A DNA stretch of 64,000 nt from Akanthomyces muscarius (lineage: Eukaryota > Ascomycota > Sordariomycetes > Hypocreales > Cordycipitaceae), in the NCBI RefSeq assembly GCF_028009165.1, contig NC_079241.1, forward strand, positions 930,001 through 994,000, read 5' to 3'. Position numbers and translations under genes: made by a program. This document shows positions 1 to 12,943 of the stretch, one piece after another; within the stretch, counting starts at the first letter, position 1; the number at the start of each line of letters is the position of its first letter. Below the pieces are notes generated by a model. It did no database searches, was not told the DNA's origin, and saw only the letters and a list, made by a program, of their open reading frames with translations.

Positions 1-644
1 AAAGAAGGGGGGGGAGGAGGATGATTGATGATCACTTGTTCTATTATTTTCCTCACTCTTTATTTGTAATTTGTACAACACTTTAAAGCAACCAAAACCA
101 GTCGGCGGGTCTGTAAGAGAAAGAAGACAATATAGCGAATTGATAATGGCGGTGCAAAGGCACCGATTACGTTCAAACTACACAAGATTCACATTCGTCC
201 GTGTCAGTGCAAAACATTGAAAGAGAAGAATGCCATTTCACATTAGTGTAGAACAGGTTGCGTTATACTGCGCATGCTGTTTCTGTCCCGTGAAGAGCAT
301 CATCTGTGCATGAAGTATTCCCGTTTCCTCCAAGCACGCAAAAAGCATATAAGAAAGAAAAAAACCAAATGTCTATCTATCCCAAAGATATTGGAAGCCA
401 AACACACGTGATATCTGACACAACGGTCGTATGCAAAAATGTCAGACGAGCAGAAAAAAAAGAGAGGACCGATATGTGTCTATGTGTGTGTGCATCATAA
501 GAGCGAATGACGGAGAAGAACATGAAACCCCCCAAAAAATGTATAGAGCCGCGTTAATTTATTCCACAGCTGCGGAACCGTCGAAAACGATACAAAAAGA
601 AAAGTAATGAATTCAGTAATAAACCATGGAGTGAGGGGCAGTCG
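1..644. other. 3' flank of the oxysterol-binding protein gene, no gene seen
   Basis: This stretch lies downstream of the minus-strand oxysterol-binding protein gene and runs to the window edge. It holds purine-rich runs but no open frame with recognisable protein features on either strand. It probably contains the 3' UTR and terminator of that gene. Confidence 0.5.
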
Positions 645-2397
645 TTACGTCGAGCTGATGCCTTCCAGTGACCAGTCGCCCTTTTGGGAGCGCTCGAGCA
701 CCTGCCGGCCCTTGTCCGTGAGGTCGGGCTGGCCCTCGTTGCCGACGGCGTGGGTAAAGTAAAAGGGCTTGTAGACCTCGCCGGTGCGGTCACGCTCGCG
801 CGCCTTGACGCGCTGGGCCTCCTCGAGCTCCTGCTTGATGGTGGTGGCCTTGGAGAACTGCTTGGCGTGGATGGCCTTTGTGACGTTGCCCCAGAGGGTG
901 AGGGACTCGTTGGGCGCCTGCTGCTCCTCGGGTGGGAGGATCTTGGGGGCGACCTGCAGCGGCGCGGTGTCGATGATGGTATATTGCTGCTCGGCAGCGA
1001 CCTGCTTCTAGAGGGTGCGTGTTAGTAAAGTTTTGGTGCATTGTCTAGCTTGGCTGCAACATACCACTGGCGTCGGACCAAGAGTAAAGACGACCTTTTC
1101 CCTCCACGGTCCGCTGAGTCGGGCGAGAACATCCTCCTCCGGCACTTCCTGGATGCGCGTCTTGTCGTCATTCTCGGGATCATAGCGGAAAATAACACCC
1201 TCGACCTTGTTGGTGGTGCGGCCGAGCCAGCCCTCCTCGACGTAGCTGAGGATGGCCTTGAGCTTGGTCTTGGGGCAGGTGATGTAGGCGGTGTCGCTGA
1301 CCGAGACGGTCAGGGCGCCGCGGAGGATGCCGCCAAGGTGGGCGGCCGGGTGGGTGAGCTGGTACTTTTCGCCGTCGCGCTGGTCGAGGGTGATGAAGAT
1401 GCCAAGGTTGTGCTCGCCGGGCAGGACCTTGATCGAGGTGCCGGTAAACTTGGCCGTGATCTGGTCGAAGCCGCGCGCGCTGAGACCACGCTCCGGGCAG
1501 GTAATGTGGAAGGCGGACACTGGCGGGTGGTGCGACGTCTGCTCGGTCAGGTAGGAGACAGTGACGGGTTTGCTGTCGCTCGATGTGCCGTGCTGAGGCG
1601 GCGAGAGAGACAACGCGGAGGCGTTCTTGTTGCTCTTGATGCTCTTGATGCTCGACTTGCTGGAAGCAGAGCTCTCGTTTCCGAGATTGCTAGTGGCAAT
1701 CTTGGGCGCATTATTTTCCGTCTCCCAGTTACACTGCAGAGCCTGTGTTAGTACAGTACATGTGCGCGGCGAGGATGCCGCATCAAGCAGCAACGGCGGG
1801 GTTGCAACTCACTCTGAAGAACTCTCCCAGGCACGAGTTGTAAGGCTTGCAGGGCTTGCCCTTGGCATATTTGAGGTCCTTGGTCAGCCAGAAGCGCACA
1901 ACCTCGAGCATGCGGTCGAGGGGCTCGTCCGAGGTGCCGATGGCGACAAAGGCATTGGGGGCATCGAGGTAGGTCCAGTATTCGAGGTTGGGCGTGGGCT
2001 CGAGCAGCTGCGAGGGCAACGAGAATCGGACGGCGGCGAGATCAGACACGCCAATGAACCTGTCGAGGAGCAATTGAAAGCTCTAGTCAGCATGTCTGAT
2101 GATTGTGGGTTCGAGACATGGCCAGTTTCCAAGGTCGGCGGCTGCGAGCACACCGCCCACATGTTGAGGGTCGCATATTATGTTGAGGCGGGCGGGCGCA
2201 GCAGCAGCAAGAGCGCAAGACAAGAGACGCTAGCAGCAAGGAAGAAGGGAAGCACGGTAAGACAAAAGAAAGACTCACTTGCGCAGGATGCCGAGAAAGG
2301 TGCGCAGCTTGGAGCCGTCGCTCTGGTTTTCGTTGTCGGCAGGCGTGTCGACGGTCGGAGGCGGCGCCGATGACGAAAGGGACTCCGTCTGCATCAT
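645..2397 (-). CDS. Oxysterol-binding protein homologue, short Kes1/Osh4 type
   Basis: Four exons are read on the minus strand: 2397-2279, 2059-1813, 1733-1065 and 1007-645. All joins keep phase and give 465 residues. The family signature EQTSHHPP lies at residues 186-193. Further family landmarks are the PYNSCLGEFFR segment before it and a C-terminal KATTIKQELEEAQR helix. There is no PH domain or ankyrin region, so this is the short class (yeast Kes1/Osh4, about 434 residues). That class exchanges sterol and PI4P between ER, Golgi and plasma membranes. A Ser/Lys/Asn-rich insertion of roughly 45 residues sits just before the signature and is the main departure from the family. The start was chosen at the first of two adjacent ATGs (2397). 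Intron 1 is long for a fungus (219 nt), and the exon 3 acceptor was chosen because it restores FFR-CNWE. The function is family knowledge; the exon model is inference from splice sites and phase. Confidence 0.9.
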
Positions 2398-5300
2398 GTC
2401 GGCGCCTTCTTGGCAGTGCAACTGGCGCAGAGACGGGACGGGTAGCAGGCGTCGAGAATCGGTCGGTATTTCGGTAACGATGCGGGCGGAATATAGAGCT
2501 GGTGAGCGCAAACAAGGCCGTAGCAAAATATGGTGTATACAGTAAGAAGATGGGAAGATTAAAAAAGGCGGAACGAATATAAAGACGGTGCAGCGAAAAG
2601 AGGAGAGGTCAGAGTTTCTAGTTGATGCCACCGAGGCTTGGGGTCTGGGCAGCGTGACGTTGTGGCGGGGCAAAGAAGGGAAAAAGGTCGTCGCAGGGCC
2701 GTCTAACCGCTGTGGAGGGTGCCAAGGGTGCCTGTCCGGGCCTGGCCTGGCCTGTCCTGTCCTGTACCAAGGCACGCTAGCTACCTAGGCTAGGTACCTG
2801 CCTAGGCTGTAAGACAGAGGCAACCTCCAAAGTAAATATCAAGGTGGCGCAGCCTCTTACGCTTCTCTCCCGGCACAACCACGCCAGCACTGATTCTCTG
2901 CTTCTCCAGTCGTTGTCTGACTCGGCGCGCTAATTTCTCTACCGATAGGGATCCCTTCCCTCAATATTCTGTGCTGAAACAGCTCCTGTCGAGAGGCAAG
3001 GTACCGAGCCGGGGGTACAAACGGGGCACAAGATGAGAGAGGGCGCAGCTCAGATAGGAGCCGCGATGACACTGCGTGAGTGATACAAGAGATGCAAGGA
3101 CTGGCCTGCGAAATGACTGGAGAAGAGGGGATAGGATGCAAGAGTAACTTGCAGACCCGCGACGGCCACAAGTCTCGTGGTTTCGCCATCTTCCTCCCCT
3201 CTCCCCAAACTCGCTTCGATCGCCACCGCCCTCTGCGCGCGCGGTCCCTCGTCCTTTTACCAACATCCTTCCCGTCGAGCCAATCCAGTCCCCAGATGCC
3301 ACCATATGCGCTGCTTCACTGGTCCCCCAGTCGCCGGCGCTAAACCCGCCCATCGACCGGTTCACGGGGGCGCTCCGCCTCTGTTTCTGCCTCTTGCAGC
3401 CCCGCCTCCCCGACTCAGCCAATCACTGCCGCACATGGGTCCAGCCGGTGGACGGCACCGATTCGACGACGGAGCAGAGATGCGAACGGCATCCCAACCT
3501 TTTTCAGCAGCGCAAACCCTCAAAAAAGGTGTATTCCAATCATGGTTCAACGACAGAGTGCGGACAGGGTGAGGCATGTGTTATGCCGTGTCAGTGCTGG
3601 CCATCGATCGCACCCCGCCAAGCATGAGCCGAGGAGCCTACGACAGGTGCTTGATTTACGGGGTCATGAGAACGATTTTGTCCAGGGTCCCAATGTACGT
3701 AATTCAGCGGACTATGTACCAGTATATATTCTCCTGTCACGGACCAATTATCAGTAGACCCTGGACATGTACCTTGTCGCTCACACGCAACAATCGTCGC
3801 CTTACACTGCCTACCCTATAGTCGTGACTCGTAAACTCGTCTCAGAGTACCCGATTAAAATGAAGGAATGGTCCATCTAAACCAGTCGATCATGCTTGTG
3901 GCTATCGTCAATGGGATTTGAAGAGCTTTTTTTTTCGTGTAGCAGAGTTCGGAAGGCGGCGGATAAAGCTCAACGGCCGTACGAAACTTGCCGTGTGATC
4001 CGTCAACGGACAGTGTCAGCATACTGTCCGTTAGAAAATCTGGTCAAGTAATAATCTCACTATGTGTTGACATGGTAGAAGCTTGTACTGATAGTCTACT
4101 TTAAGAGTGCATCTGACCGTTTCTCCCCACCAGAAGTGTTTTGCTGCTTGAGTTCACGATACCTAGTGCGCCGACGACGGCAATATCCGCCACAGAACCC
4201 AGCAGCCAGAGAATGCTATTGAGGAAAAACATTGCCCTTAGCCTGATTTAGGGTTCTAGAAACGTTCCAAAATGATTAAACCTTTTCGAAAAGCCACGCG
4301 TAGGTCGCTACACTACCACATCGCGCCACCGCATCATCGCAGCAGCACATGTAGGCACTACAACGTTTGCGTGGCTCAGTAGCAAAGTATTGTATCAGGA
4401 CTTCGGGATCAGCTATTCATTAACCAAGGTACATGGCCGTTGAATTTATACTAATGCGACGATCGACGATCTACTGCGGTAGCCATCCCATGTGGACACC
4501 TGCGACAGACATATCAGGCAAGAACCGTGAGATACGCTTCTTTATGGCAACTCCCGATATCCCCAAAACATGGTGGACAATTCGCCGTACGATACCAAGA
4601 CCGTGAGCGATACAACATAAAATTGCTAGCCTGGAGCATGTGAGCCGAAATAAATGTTAGTGCACTCGGTCAGTCGGGCCAAGGTGGGCTACGTATGAGA
4701 ATCGTTCCCGTCGAGGAACAGCTCTAGGGCTTACAAGCCAGACGTGACGGACGGTAGGGAAGAATTAACTGACGAAATGGCTGTTTATACCTGGAAGAAG
4801 CCGCTCAGATTGACCTCAGTGCCCATCGCTTTATTGTGATGTAGTCATCGTTGAGCGTCAAGACGAGCCAACTGGCTGTGTTCACATATCCGTGGTCAAG
4901 GCTTACAGAGTGTTGATTCTAAATTGTGCCGTCAATGATTCAATTGCAGAAGGGTTTAAGAAGGAGAAGGTCCGTTTCATATGGGAGCTGGCAGTCGACG
5001 AAAAGACGGGCGACACCTTTCTCAGCCTGCACATGATTGGCTGCAGCAGACCGGACCGTCTGCTGCAACATCTTGCGCATTCAAGTCCCGCAGTCATGAC
5101 TCTGCAATGGCACTCTAAAACAATCTTGGTGATTCCTTCATGGTACGCCGTACACAACCTGCGGCTTCACGATCAGGCTGATGAGGGGAACGAGCCATCA
5201 TAGCCGAATGCACTCCCCGGCGCCGTTTCGATGGGACGCAAATTTCGAGCAACAGCCATGGAACGACGAGTCAAAGTAACGCCGTCTATCAGTCTATTGC

Positions 5301-8300
5301 CAGATCAATGCATTTCTAGGTACTCGTGAAACCAGCTGCATCAGAACGGATGCCGCGGCCACGAGATTGCATAGTGCAAACGCAAAAGGACAAAAGCGCC
5401 ACTGCAGCTCCCAGACCTGCTCTCAACTAGCGACTCACTTTACATCAGAGATATATCACAACTGGCAATGATTAGTAGTCCAAGCTACGCAAAATCAAAG
5501 TTCTTTGACGCAAAATGTGCGAGGGCTGCTGCCTGGACGGGACAGACTTCGGCTGCTTCGATTCCAATCCTCCAGGCCCTACCACAAAGCACAACCCAAC
5601 ATTCCACATGGCCGTGAACATGCCCTGCCTTTGCCATCCTTGGAAGCGGGCATCTATTTTAGATTCCTTTTTGTTTTGTTCTTTGAACAGATCAAAGGGA
5701 TTCAATCCTTGCTTTCGGACAATGACATGCACAGGCGCAAACTACCTGAGCGACGAGCCGGTAGTGCAACAAAGCATTGTCCATGAAAGGGTATGATGGG
5801 GCGACCCCCAAGCTTGCTCCATGCGCATCAACACTCAAACTGGGCTGCAAGTGTAGATGCTAATTCGGTGCTTGGAGGCTGGCTGCTGCGTTAGGTCTCA
5901 CAAAGGAACTTGCCGATGGCACTTCCTGTCCGCGAGCGGGCAGATCAGTGTCTTGCATCTGCCGTGCTGTCCTTGATTTACCGATCTGAACACCCTTCAT
6001 TGCGTAACACGATGCCAGATCTCATCGAATCGGGGAATTTGTTCATGCGCACAAACACTGCTCTCGCGGGACGTAGTTCTGGGGGTTCGTCTCATCTCGA
6101 CATGTACGGCTGCGAGTTGTCTCACAATGCCAGCCCCCGATGCCACGGTTGGTCCGCTACTGGCCACATCACGTCCGATCTGTGTTTTATTCACCGATGT
6201 GAATACCTACGATCTGAACAACACCCACCTGCACTCATCGGATCTGAAATCTACGAAAGTTGCCTACGTCAGAAGTTATCGGGCACCGGAAACAAAGCCG
6301 CACAGCAATTATCTCCACGGATATCCGGCCATCCCCTCCCCCTCCCGCGGCACCTACAGCCGCCTAATTTCAAGACATGACGTAAGAATTAGCACACCCG
6401 CGTCCCGAGAAAAAAAAAGCCATTGCCATCGAAACTGCCTAGCCAAATGAAAAGAATAGGATAACATAATCGGCCAGTAGGAATCGATAGCGTGGCTTTA
6501 GGTTCCGACTAGCTGGGTCACCTCCGGGCGGGGTCAGCACCAGCAGAAACTCGATGGCTGCATCGCTTTTCCGATTCCACAGCAAGCAGAAACACAGGCA
6601 TCAGTCTTTGGGGAGTAGAATGCCATGGCGGTACGCGTAGCTCGGCAAGGCTCCGTCGCTGTGCACGGCTTGCGGTGTCCAGTTTACAGAGCCGGTAGAC
6701 CATTCGGAGTTAAAACAAGCGGCAGGGCGCATCGCCATTGGCAGAGTTGTTGGAGAAAGGATGGTTAACCCCCGCAGTGACGTTGGAGCAAAGCGAGATC
6801 TCGTCATAATCCAGACAAAAAGGCCACGAAGGAAAAAAGAAAAAAAAAAAAAAGGCAAATCTGCATCTCCGTTGCCGCTGTGACAAATACGCCCTGTGCA
6901 CGCTGATGGGACACGTCGCCACAGCTCTGCGTGAATGTCGAAGAATTTACCACAGCGTCTCATTGGATGGCACAGATACCCGAGGAGACTAAACACCGGA
7001 ATAACGCTGCATATCAGTCCGGTCCAGAATCAAAGTGCACGTTGATCTGCAGCCAAGGAGCATATTTTAAAGTGTGGGTGGTTTTGCACGGTCTGCCGTG
7101 GTCTCGATGCATTTCTGCATTTCCTTGTTCGCCGATAGGTCAGTTCCAGTACACGCTGATGGAAAAAAGACCAATTACAGCGGACACAAGCGGGTAATAA
7201 AAGCTCCCTCGCTGTCGATGCGCCCCGATGCGTGGCGAATTCGGGACGTGGTGTGCGTGGCTGTTGCAAGGAAGGCTGTGCGTGAACCACAGAAACCATA
7301 AAAACAAGAAGAAGAGAGGTGTGGCTAGTGCTCGTAGCTGAGTGGTCGAAGAAGAGAGCAATCACGATGGAAAAGTGCATCCCAAAGACGGGTAGGATGG
7401 GCATTCCTGCCCAACTTTTCCATGTGGCAGACGTCGCCACCTGCATTCTTGGCCCTGGGCAAAAAAGAGAAACAGCATAACGAAAAGTCTTGCATCTGAG
7501 CAGCCCAATCGAGCACGTCCACTTATTTCCAGCCTGGGGTCCTGTTTAAAGCAACAGTCATGTTGCGCATGCGCTGCAAAGAGTGAAACATTCCCATCTG
7601 GGCAAGGGAGAAGAGACGAAGAGACGAAGAGACGTGTAAGTGCCGCCCTGTTCGTCGAGGTGTCAGTAGGATGTCACAGGTGCAGATGCCAGTTGTGAAT
7701 GTCTGATCGTCCCGGAGAATTTTTCGACTGTGAGCACGCATCGGAGACGGCAGCGAGACACGAATTGCGGTTTCGTTACCGGAAACCTGGGTCTCTCACA
7801 CCAACTCTGTTGCGAGTATTCCTTGCGGTTTCGTGTAGATTACACCATCGCACTGCGCCGGCCGTTGTTTGTGATGGGAGCTGACGGGATTATGATGTAA
7901 CGGGCGACGGCAGCCACAGCGCCCTTGCAGGTAAAGCTGGGGCTTGCGTCCCACGACAACTGCCAGCGGCTAACGTGGGTTTGATGGACGTGGCTTATTA
8001 GTACTGTAGTAGTAGCTAATAATCTTAGATTGCTAGGCAGCTTCATTATTCGTCACTGTGCAGTCTCATGTAGCTTCATGCACTTTCTCTGATGGCTCTT
8101 GTGCTGCGACTCTCGGCATCCCGAGGAAAAGACTGCTCGGCACACATTCTTTTTCTGGTGACAAATAACTCAACTCAGCGACGTCGGACGTACAATGCGA
8201 CGGGAGAGAATTTTCTCTCATCTCGTAAAGAGATTCCAATCGCGCCACTTTCAATAGTTCAGCTGCAGAGGGTCAGAAAAGCAGGGTCTTCACAGAAAAA

Positions 8301-10759
8301 CTGTCGAAAACCTTGGTTCCGGGTGCAGACTGTCACAGGCGCACAGCCACGTCAGTGCTGAGAGTACATGTGGCGCCTGGCAGAGCAGGGCGTGAGGACC
8401 CCAAACCCTTGACCCTTTGAACGGAAATTCAGGGATTTCCCCAATTGAGCTTTGGCGCGCAATCAGAGGGGAGGGAAGCCATGGCCAGGGCCCCTTGAAA
8501 TTTTTAATTTTTTTTTTGCAGCTTCGGCCCACGGCCTAGAACGCGAGACTTGGAGGAGAGGGTCAAGAGGGTCGGTGCAGCCACATCACATCCGGGTGGA
8601 AGCACTGTGACGTCAGAATGGTGAAATGCTGTGGCTAGTGCAGCCACGGTTGCGAGATTGTGCAGCGAAAAACGTCGGCGGTGCCCCAGGGCGGACCCTG
8701 CCCGCGAGACGGTGTGGCTCAACGTCCACCGCGAGTGACCTTCTCGGGTCGCGCTCTGGCTCGCGCTGTGGGGAAGACGATGCTGTATTTGGTGCTCGAT
8801 GCAGAGCAGACGGGGCCTAAAGCTACCATCCTCGTTCCATTTGATTTCTATTCGATTCCCTGTCAGCGGCGATCAAGGAACAGGGCCATGTCGAGCTCTG
8901 TTTCGGCCCCGTCAACACGCATATTAAAACGAGGCTCATATGCTCCGGAGCATACACTCCGCCCACAAAGTATCGTGAATTGTCGTCAAAGGAGTTTCCG
9001 GGCGTACATTGGCACAATATTTAATCTCCGATGTCAACAGCTGTCGGTTACAGTCCTCGACTGGTCGCAGTGACAGACTGACTGACTGACAGATTGAAAA
9101 AAAGGGTCTGGAGTCGCCCACACCTCAACATGGCGCCGCCAAGACGGGCGTGACATTTGACATGACTGCTGGACAGCTCCCGTCATGCCATGTTGTCGGA
9201 ATCGACTGATAAGTCAAGAAAGACGAGCCTTTGGCGGCGCCGCGATGTCGTCGCGAGCAGTGGGTCGCGATGGCTGCATGCAGCGGAAGTTCAGTATTTG
9301 AGTACCGAAAATGTTATAATAGGAAGCGTGGGTGGGGTAAATAGTCTGTTGGCACCAGGTAAACTATTTACTGGTGGCACCGTTGAAGGTTGGAAGGTTG
9401 GCCCATCTGGTCGAGTTGGGGGGGGGGGGGGGTGCAGGAGTGTCAAGCCGCGGCGGGGAGGGAAGTGAAAAGGTAGCAGGAGGAGCAAGCATGCGCCTCC
9501 CGAGAACGGTCGGCAGCCCCAAAAACCTGATTAGAAAAGAGCAAGACGGTAATGTTGAGAAAGCCGGACGCACGGCTCCGGTATCTTTTATTTTGTGCGG
9601 TGTGAGGGATGGTGGAAATACAGCATCTCGATGTTGAGCACCGATGCTCGATGTTATTAAGCTAGAAACCTTGCAGTGCCAGCCGAAAATAAAAACAGAC
9701 ACAAAAAACAGGGAGCTTGGAGGTGTGGCTGTAGCGCTGAGAGCCATGCCGATTGGTTTGCAGTGTTTGGTGTGCCCGGTGTGGTGTGCACAGTCAAACA
9801 GTGTGGTGTGTTGGAGCTCGCTGGGCCGCCAGAGCCAGTGCCAGCCAGTTGGGTTTCAGTGGAAGAGGCGCATCTCGATGTCGTGGCCGCCATCCACTAA
9901 TAAATGTGGCGCGAGCTCGACGTGAAGCCAGTCGCGGGGAGACGGTTGGCACCTGGCACAAGCTCACGGCTGACGGTCCTCTCAGGCATGCTGGCTTGGT
10001 GGTAACTTGTTAAATTGATAGTGACCGTGATGTGCATGCCGTTTGCCAATTGCTTGCGGAATCCAAGGGCGATTCGGCTTTTAATGGTGGTGGAACAACG
10101 GACAACATCAGCTGGCGGGGGGCTAGCGTACCTACGGAGTAGGCTAGGTAGCTTCCTGTGTTTCTTAACTGTACCTTACTGCATTGGTGCTTGCCATGGA
10201 CGCAACGATGCGGCGTGCTTCACGACTTGGCCCTTATCGAAACGTAGGTATTGTCAGCTGAACCTGTAGCGGCAGCACTCACGGGCATCAGCGTGAGTAG
10301 TTGATACGCTTGGGCTGCTTTCCAAGACCATAGCTGCGACTGCTAGTCCGAGGATAAGAACGCATCAGCCACAGGCCACATGCGTGCATCACAGGGATAC
10401 AGCCACTGCAGAAGTAAACCAGTCAATGGATACCGGAGCGATGATTGGTGACTGGCTGGCATGGCGACTAGGATAGGGATGCGGGATGCTCAAGGTGCAT
10501 GGCCAAGCCGACGGACACTGCTAGAGGTGAAATGCAAGCATGGCTTATTATCAGGGCGATAGTTGCTGTCTCGAGAGTCGAGCCAGGCAGGTAAATAACT
10601 AGGTGGGTAGGGATACTGGTACGCCGCAACAGGACATGCTGCGGGAGAAGAGAGGGGAGGGGTGCAGGCCTGCCTTGCCTTGACATGAGAGCAGTTGAAG
10701 AATAAACAAAGTTAGTGGCCGTCCGTCTCCCGTTACAGGCGCATATCTGATTCCAAACG

Positions 10760-10790
<31 letters not shown>

Positions 10791-11793
10791 GCAGCTGATC
10801 CGGGTACACACTCGTCCGAACAGTACTCTGCTGGTAGCATTACTGGCAGCGACTGGTAGCTGCTGCTAACTAGGTTGGCTGGAGCAAACGGCATCGGGGA
10901 GGGAGCGTAGCTTAGCGAGGCGAATAGCGTGCACCGAGTGCAGACATTGCACAGCGGTGCAGTCCATGTACGATGCAGGCAATGGTTCTCGATGCTGAGA
11001 GCTAGCTGTGGGGCCGGCAACGAGCTTGGCCGAATCGCCACCCCTCTGCCCTTTTCGTCCTCTCCATCCTCCACATCCACATCCACATCCACATCCACAT
11101 CTTTTCCCCTCCCGGGGCTTCATCTCCATGCAGCCCGCCCAGCGCCCTGACGCCTCGCCTGCCACGCCTGGCACCTGGCACCTGGCTCGCACTGGGACTG
11201 AGACCAGGCAGAATGAGCTCCCATCGTGCTGCGACGGTATGCATTTTTTGCTCCCGGCCTGCCCCTGCTGTCAAGAGGTGCCCACCCTCCGGACCTCCAT
11301 ATCCTACTTATTAGGCCATGACCACCCTCCATGTTCCCATCTTCCCTCCGTGCCTCAACCTTACTTTTGACAAGCTCTTTTGTAATTCCGACCAAATAAT
11401 ACCCCAGCCAATATCAATCATACCACGCCTGCCTGTGCCAATACACAGCCGCTACTCTCGCGCTCTCTACACCACCGACAAACACCACCACCACCACAAA
11501 CCACTAGACGACTTGACTTTTGCCGGCGCGTTCTAGATTTTCTCGTCTCGACGCCGTCCCTCTCAGAACAGCTCTAGTTCCACTCGGGCACTTGAAGAGC
11601 TACATCCCCTCCAGTCACACTGGTACTTTCGGCCACACCAAGACTCCCAGGCAGAACATCTGCACAGCGAGCGTCGGCTACTGCCGCCCCAATAAGCTAG
11701 CTTCATTCGACAGCTACGTACCTGCGCAGAAAACAGTCTTGGCTTCCCTATAAATTCAACCGACCACGAATTCTCGTGCCAACATCCGACAAA
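2398..11793. other. 9.4-kb interval without a supported gene
   Basis: No frame here has recognisable domains, a credible exon chain or sustained codon bias. The left 1 kb must hold the promoter of the oxysterol-binding protein gene, and the right end that of the gene at 11794. Simple sequence is scattered through it: a 3x AGACGAAG-like repeat near 7613-7636, TGAC repeats near 9071-9090, a G tract near 9419-9432, an A tract of about 29 near 10760-10788, and CCACAT hexanucleotide repeats near 11069-11100. Base composition is not obviously AT-rich, so it does not look like RIP-degraded repeat. It could carry a long regulatory region, a non-coding RNA, or an unannotated gene of many small exons. 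Confidence 0.5.
11069..11101. repeat. CCACAT hexanucleotide microsatellite
   Basis: About five to six uninterrupted CCACAT units lie in a pyrimidine-rich stretch roughly 700 bp upstream of the start codon at 11794. This falls in the presumed promoter or 5' UTR of that gene. No function is implied. Confidence 0.75.
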
Positions 11794-12943
11794 ATGCGAA
11801 GCAATTCTTTAGACTTTAGCAGCTTTGAAACCATGAGCAACCCTGCAACCCTCAAGAAGGTATGCTTTCCCGCTCACGCTCATTCTCTTCTCACACAGTC
11901 TCGTTAACAAGTTCCGCAAATAGACGGAGAGATCCCATGAAGAAAATCAAGAGCGAGCCTACATAGCAGCCTCGCGCCGCACAGACCGCAGCCTCGAGGC
12001 TCGCGTACAGTCGGCGCGCATGGCCAGCGAAATTCACAAGCGACGCACCGGCAAGAGCTTCCGTATCACTGAGCAAATCGTCCTCAAGGAGGAGATGTAC
12101 GAGGAGGAAGATGACGACCTCCCTCGCTCTTACAGAATTCTCGGCCCTCACATGCAAACATCGTCGCCCGAACTCAACTATAGAGTGCAAGCCTTTATGC
12201 ACAACAAAGCTACCATGTCTGCCATTGTCGGTCGCACTCACGACGAGTGGAGAAACAACGATGTCAACAGGCAATTCGCTGCGTTGTTCCCCCAGCACGC
12301 CAACTTCGAATCACCGCGTCAGGCTTCAAACACGTCGCCTTCTGCTGAGCATCAACCACAGCAACATTCTCCCCAACAGACGCAGCAGCACCGGACAGCT
12401 TTTCCTCAGCGTCCGCAGCCCGTGCCGCAGCAGTTTCAGCAAATGCCACCGCACACCGAGCCATATGTACCTCCCCAGCAATTTTACCCTTCACAGCACG
12501 ACTCTGTACAGCACGCCCGGGCATTTTCTACCTCTGCTCTGAGCCAATGCCAGCCCCAACACCCCGACTTCCTAAGACAAGACTCGGGTATTGGCCTACC
12601 CACATCGCCGCCCGTCTTTCAGCATTCCCCCCAAGCCGAGTCTCCCATTGACCTGGGCTCGAGTCGGTCCGCGTTTACGTCTGAGCTACCCGCGGAAGCT
12701 AGAATGATGATGATGGGTGGTCTCGACATGAACCAAGCCTACGAGCCTACATCCCAGGACTGGTCCGCCATGGATTCTTCGTTTGACATGGATGGCATTC
12801 CTCGTGGCTCCAAGAGCGAAGAGGAGCAAGTCATTTCTCCTACGAGTGAGACGTTTGACATGTCCAACATGATGATGGCACCGATGGACGATTCGACTTG
12901 GAACACGTTTATCAACGACACCGCTTGGGCGGACGGCCAGTAG
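11794..12943 (+). CDS. Conserved uncharacterised fungal protein, acidic and Gln-rich
   Basis: Two exons, 11794-11859 and 11924-12943, encode 361 residues. The intron is a standard 64-nt GTATGC..TAG intron. I do not recognise a named domain. Residues about 22-110 form a charged, mostly helical block (SLEARVQSARMASEIHKRRTG, then an EEMYEEEDDDLP acidic stretch) that looks like a conserved folded core. Residues about 125-190 are rich in Gln, Pro and His. The C-terminus (about 240-361) has Met-rich and acidic patches such as a MMMMGG run and a DMSNMMM segment, resembling a transcriptional activation region. This architecture suggests a nuclear regulator, but no DNA-binding motif is visible. A second in-frame ATG at 11833 could be the real start. 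The very long empty region upstream is typical of developmental regulators, which is suggestive only. Confidence 0.8.

Noticed and set aside
4892..5203. 103-codon plus frame in the large gene-free interval
   Set aside because: It opens with a non-ATG codon, lacks motifs, and no splice sites extend it to a plausible gene.
5910..6380. 156-codon plus frame in the gene-free interval
   Set aside because: It has no recognisable motif and is overlapped by equally long frames on other strands, as expected by chance.
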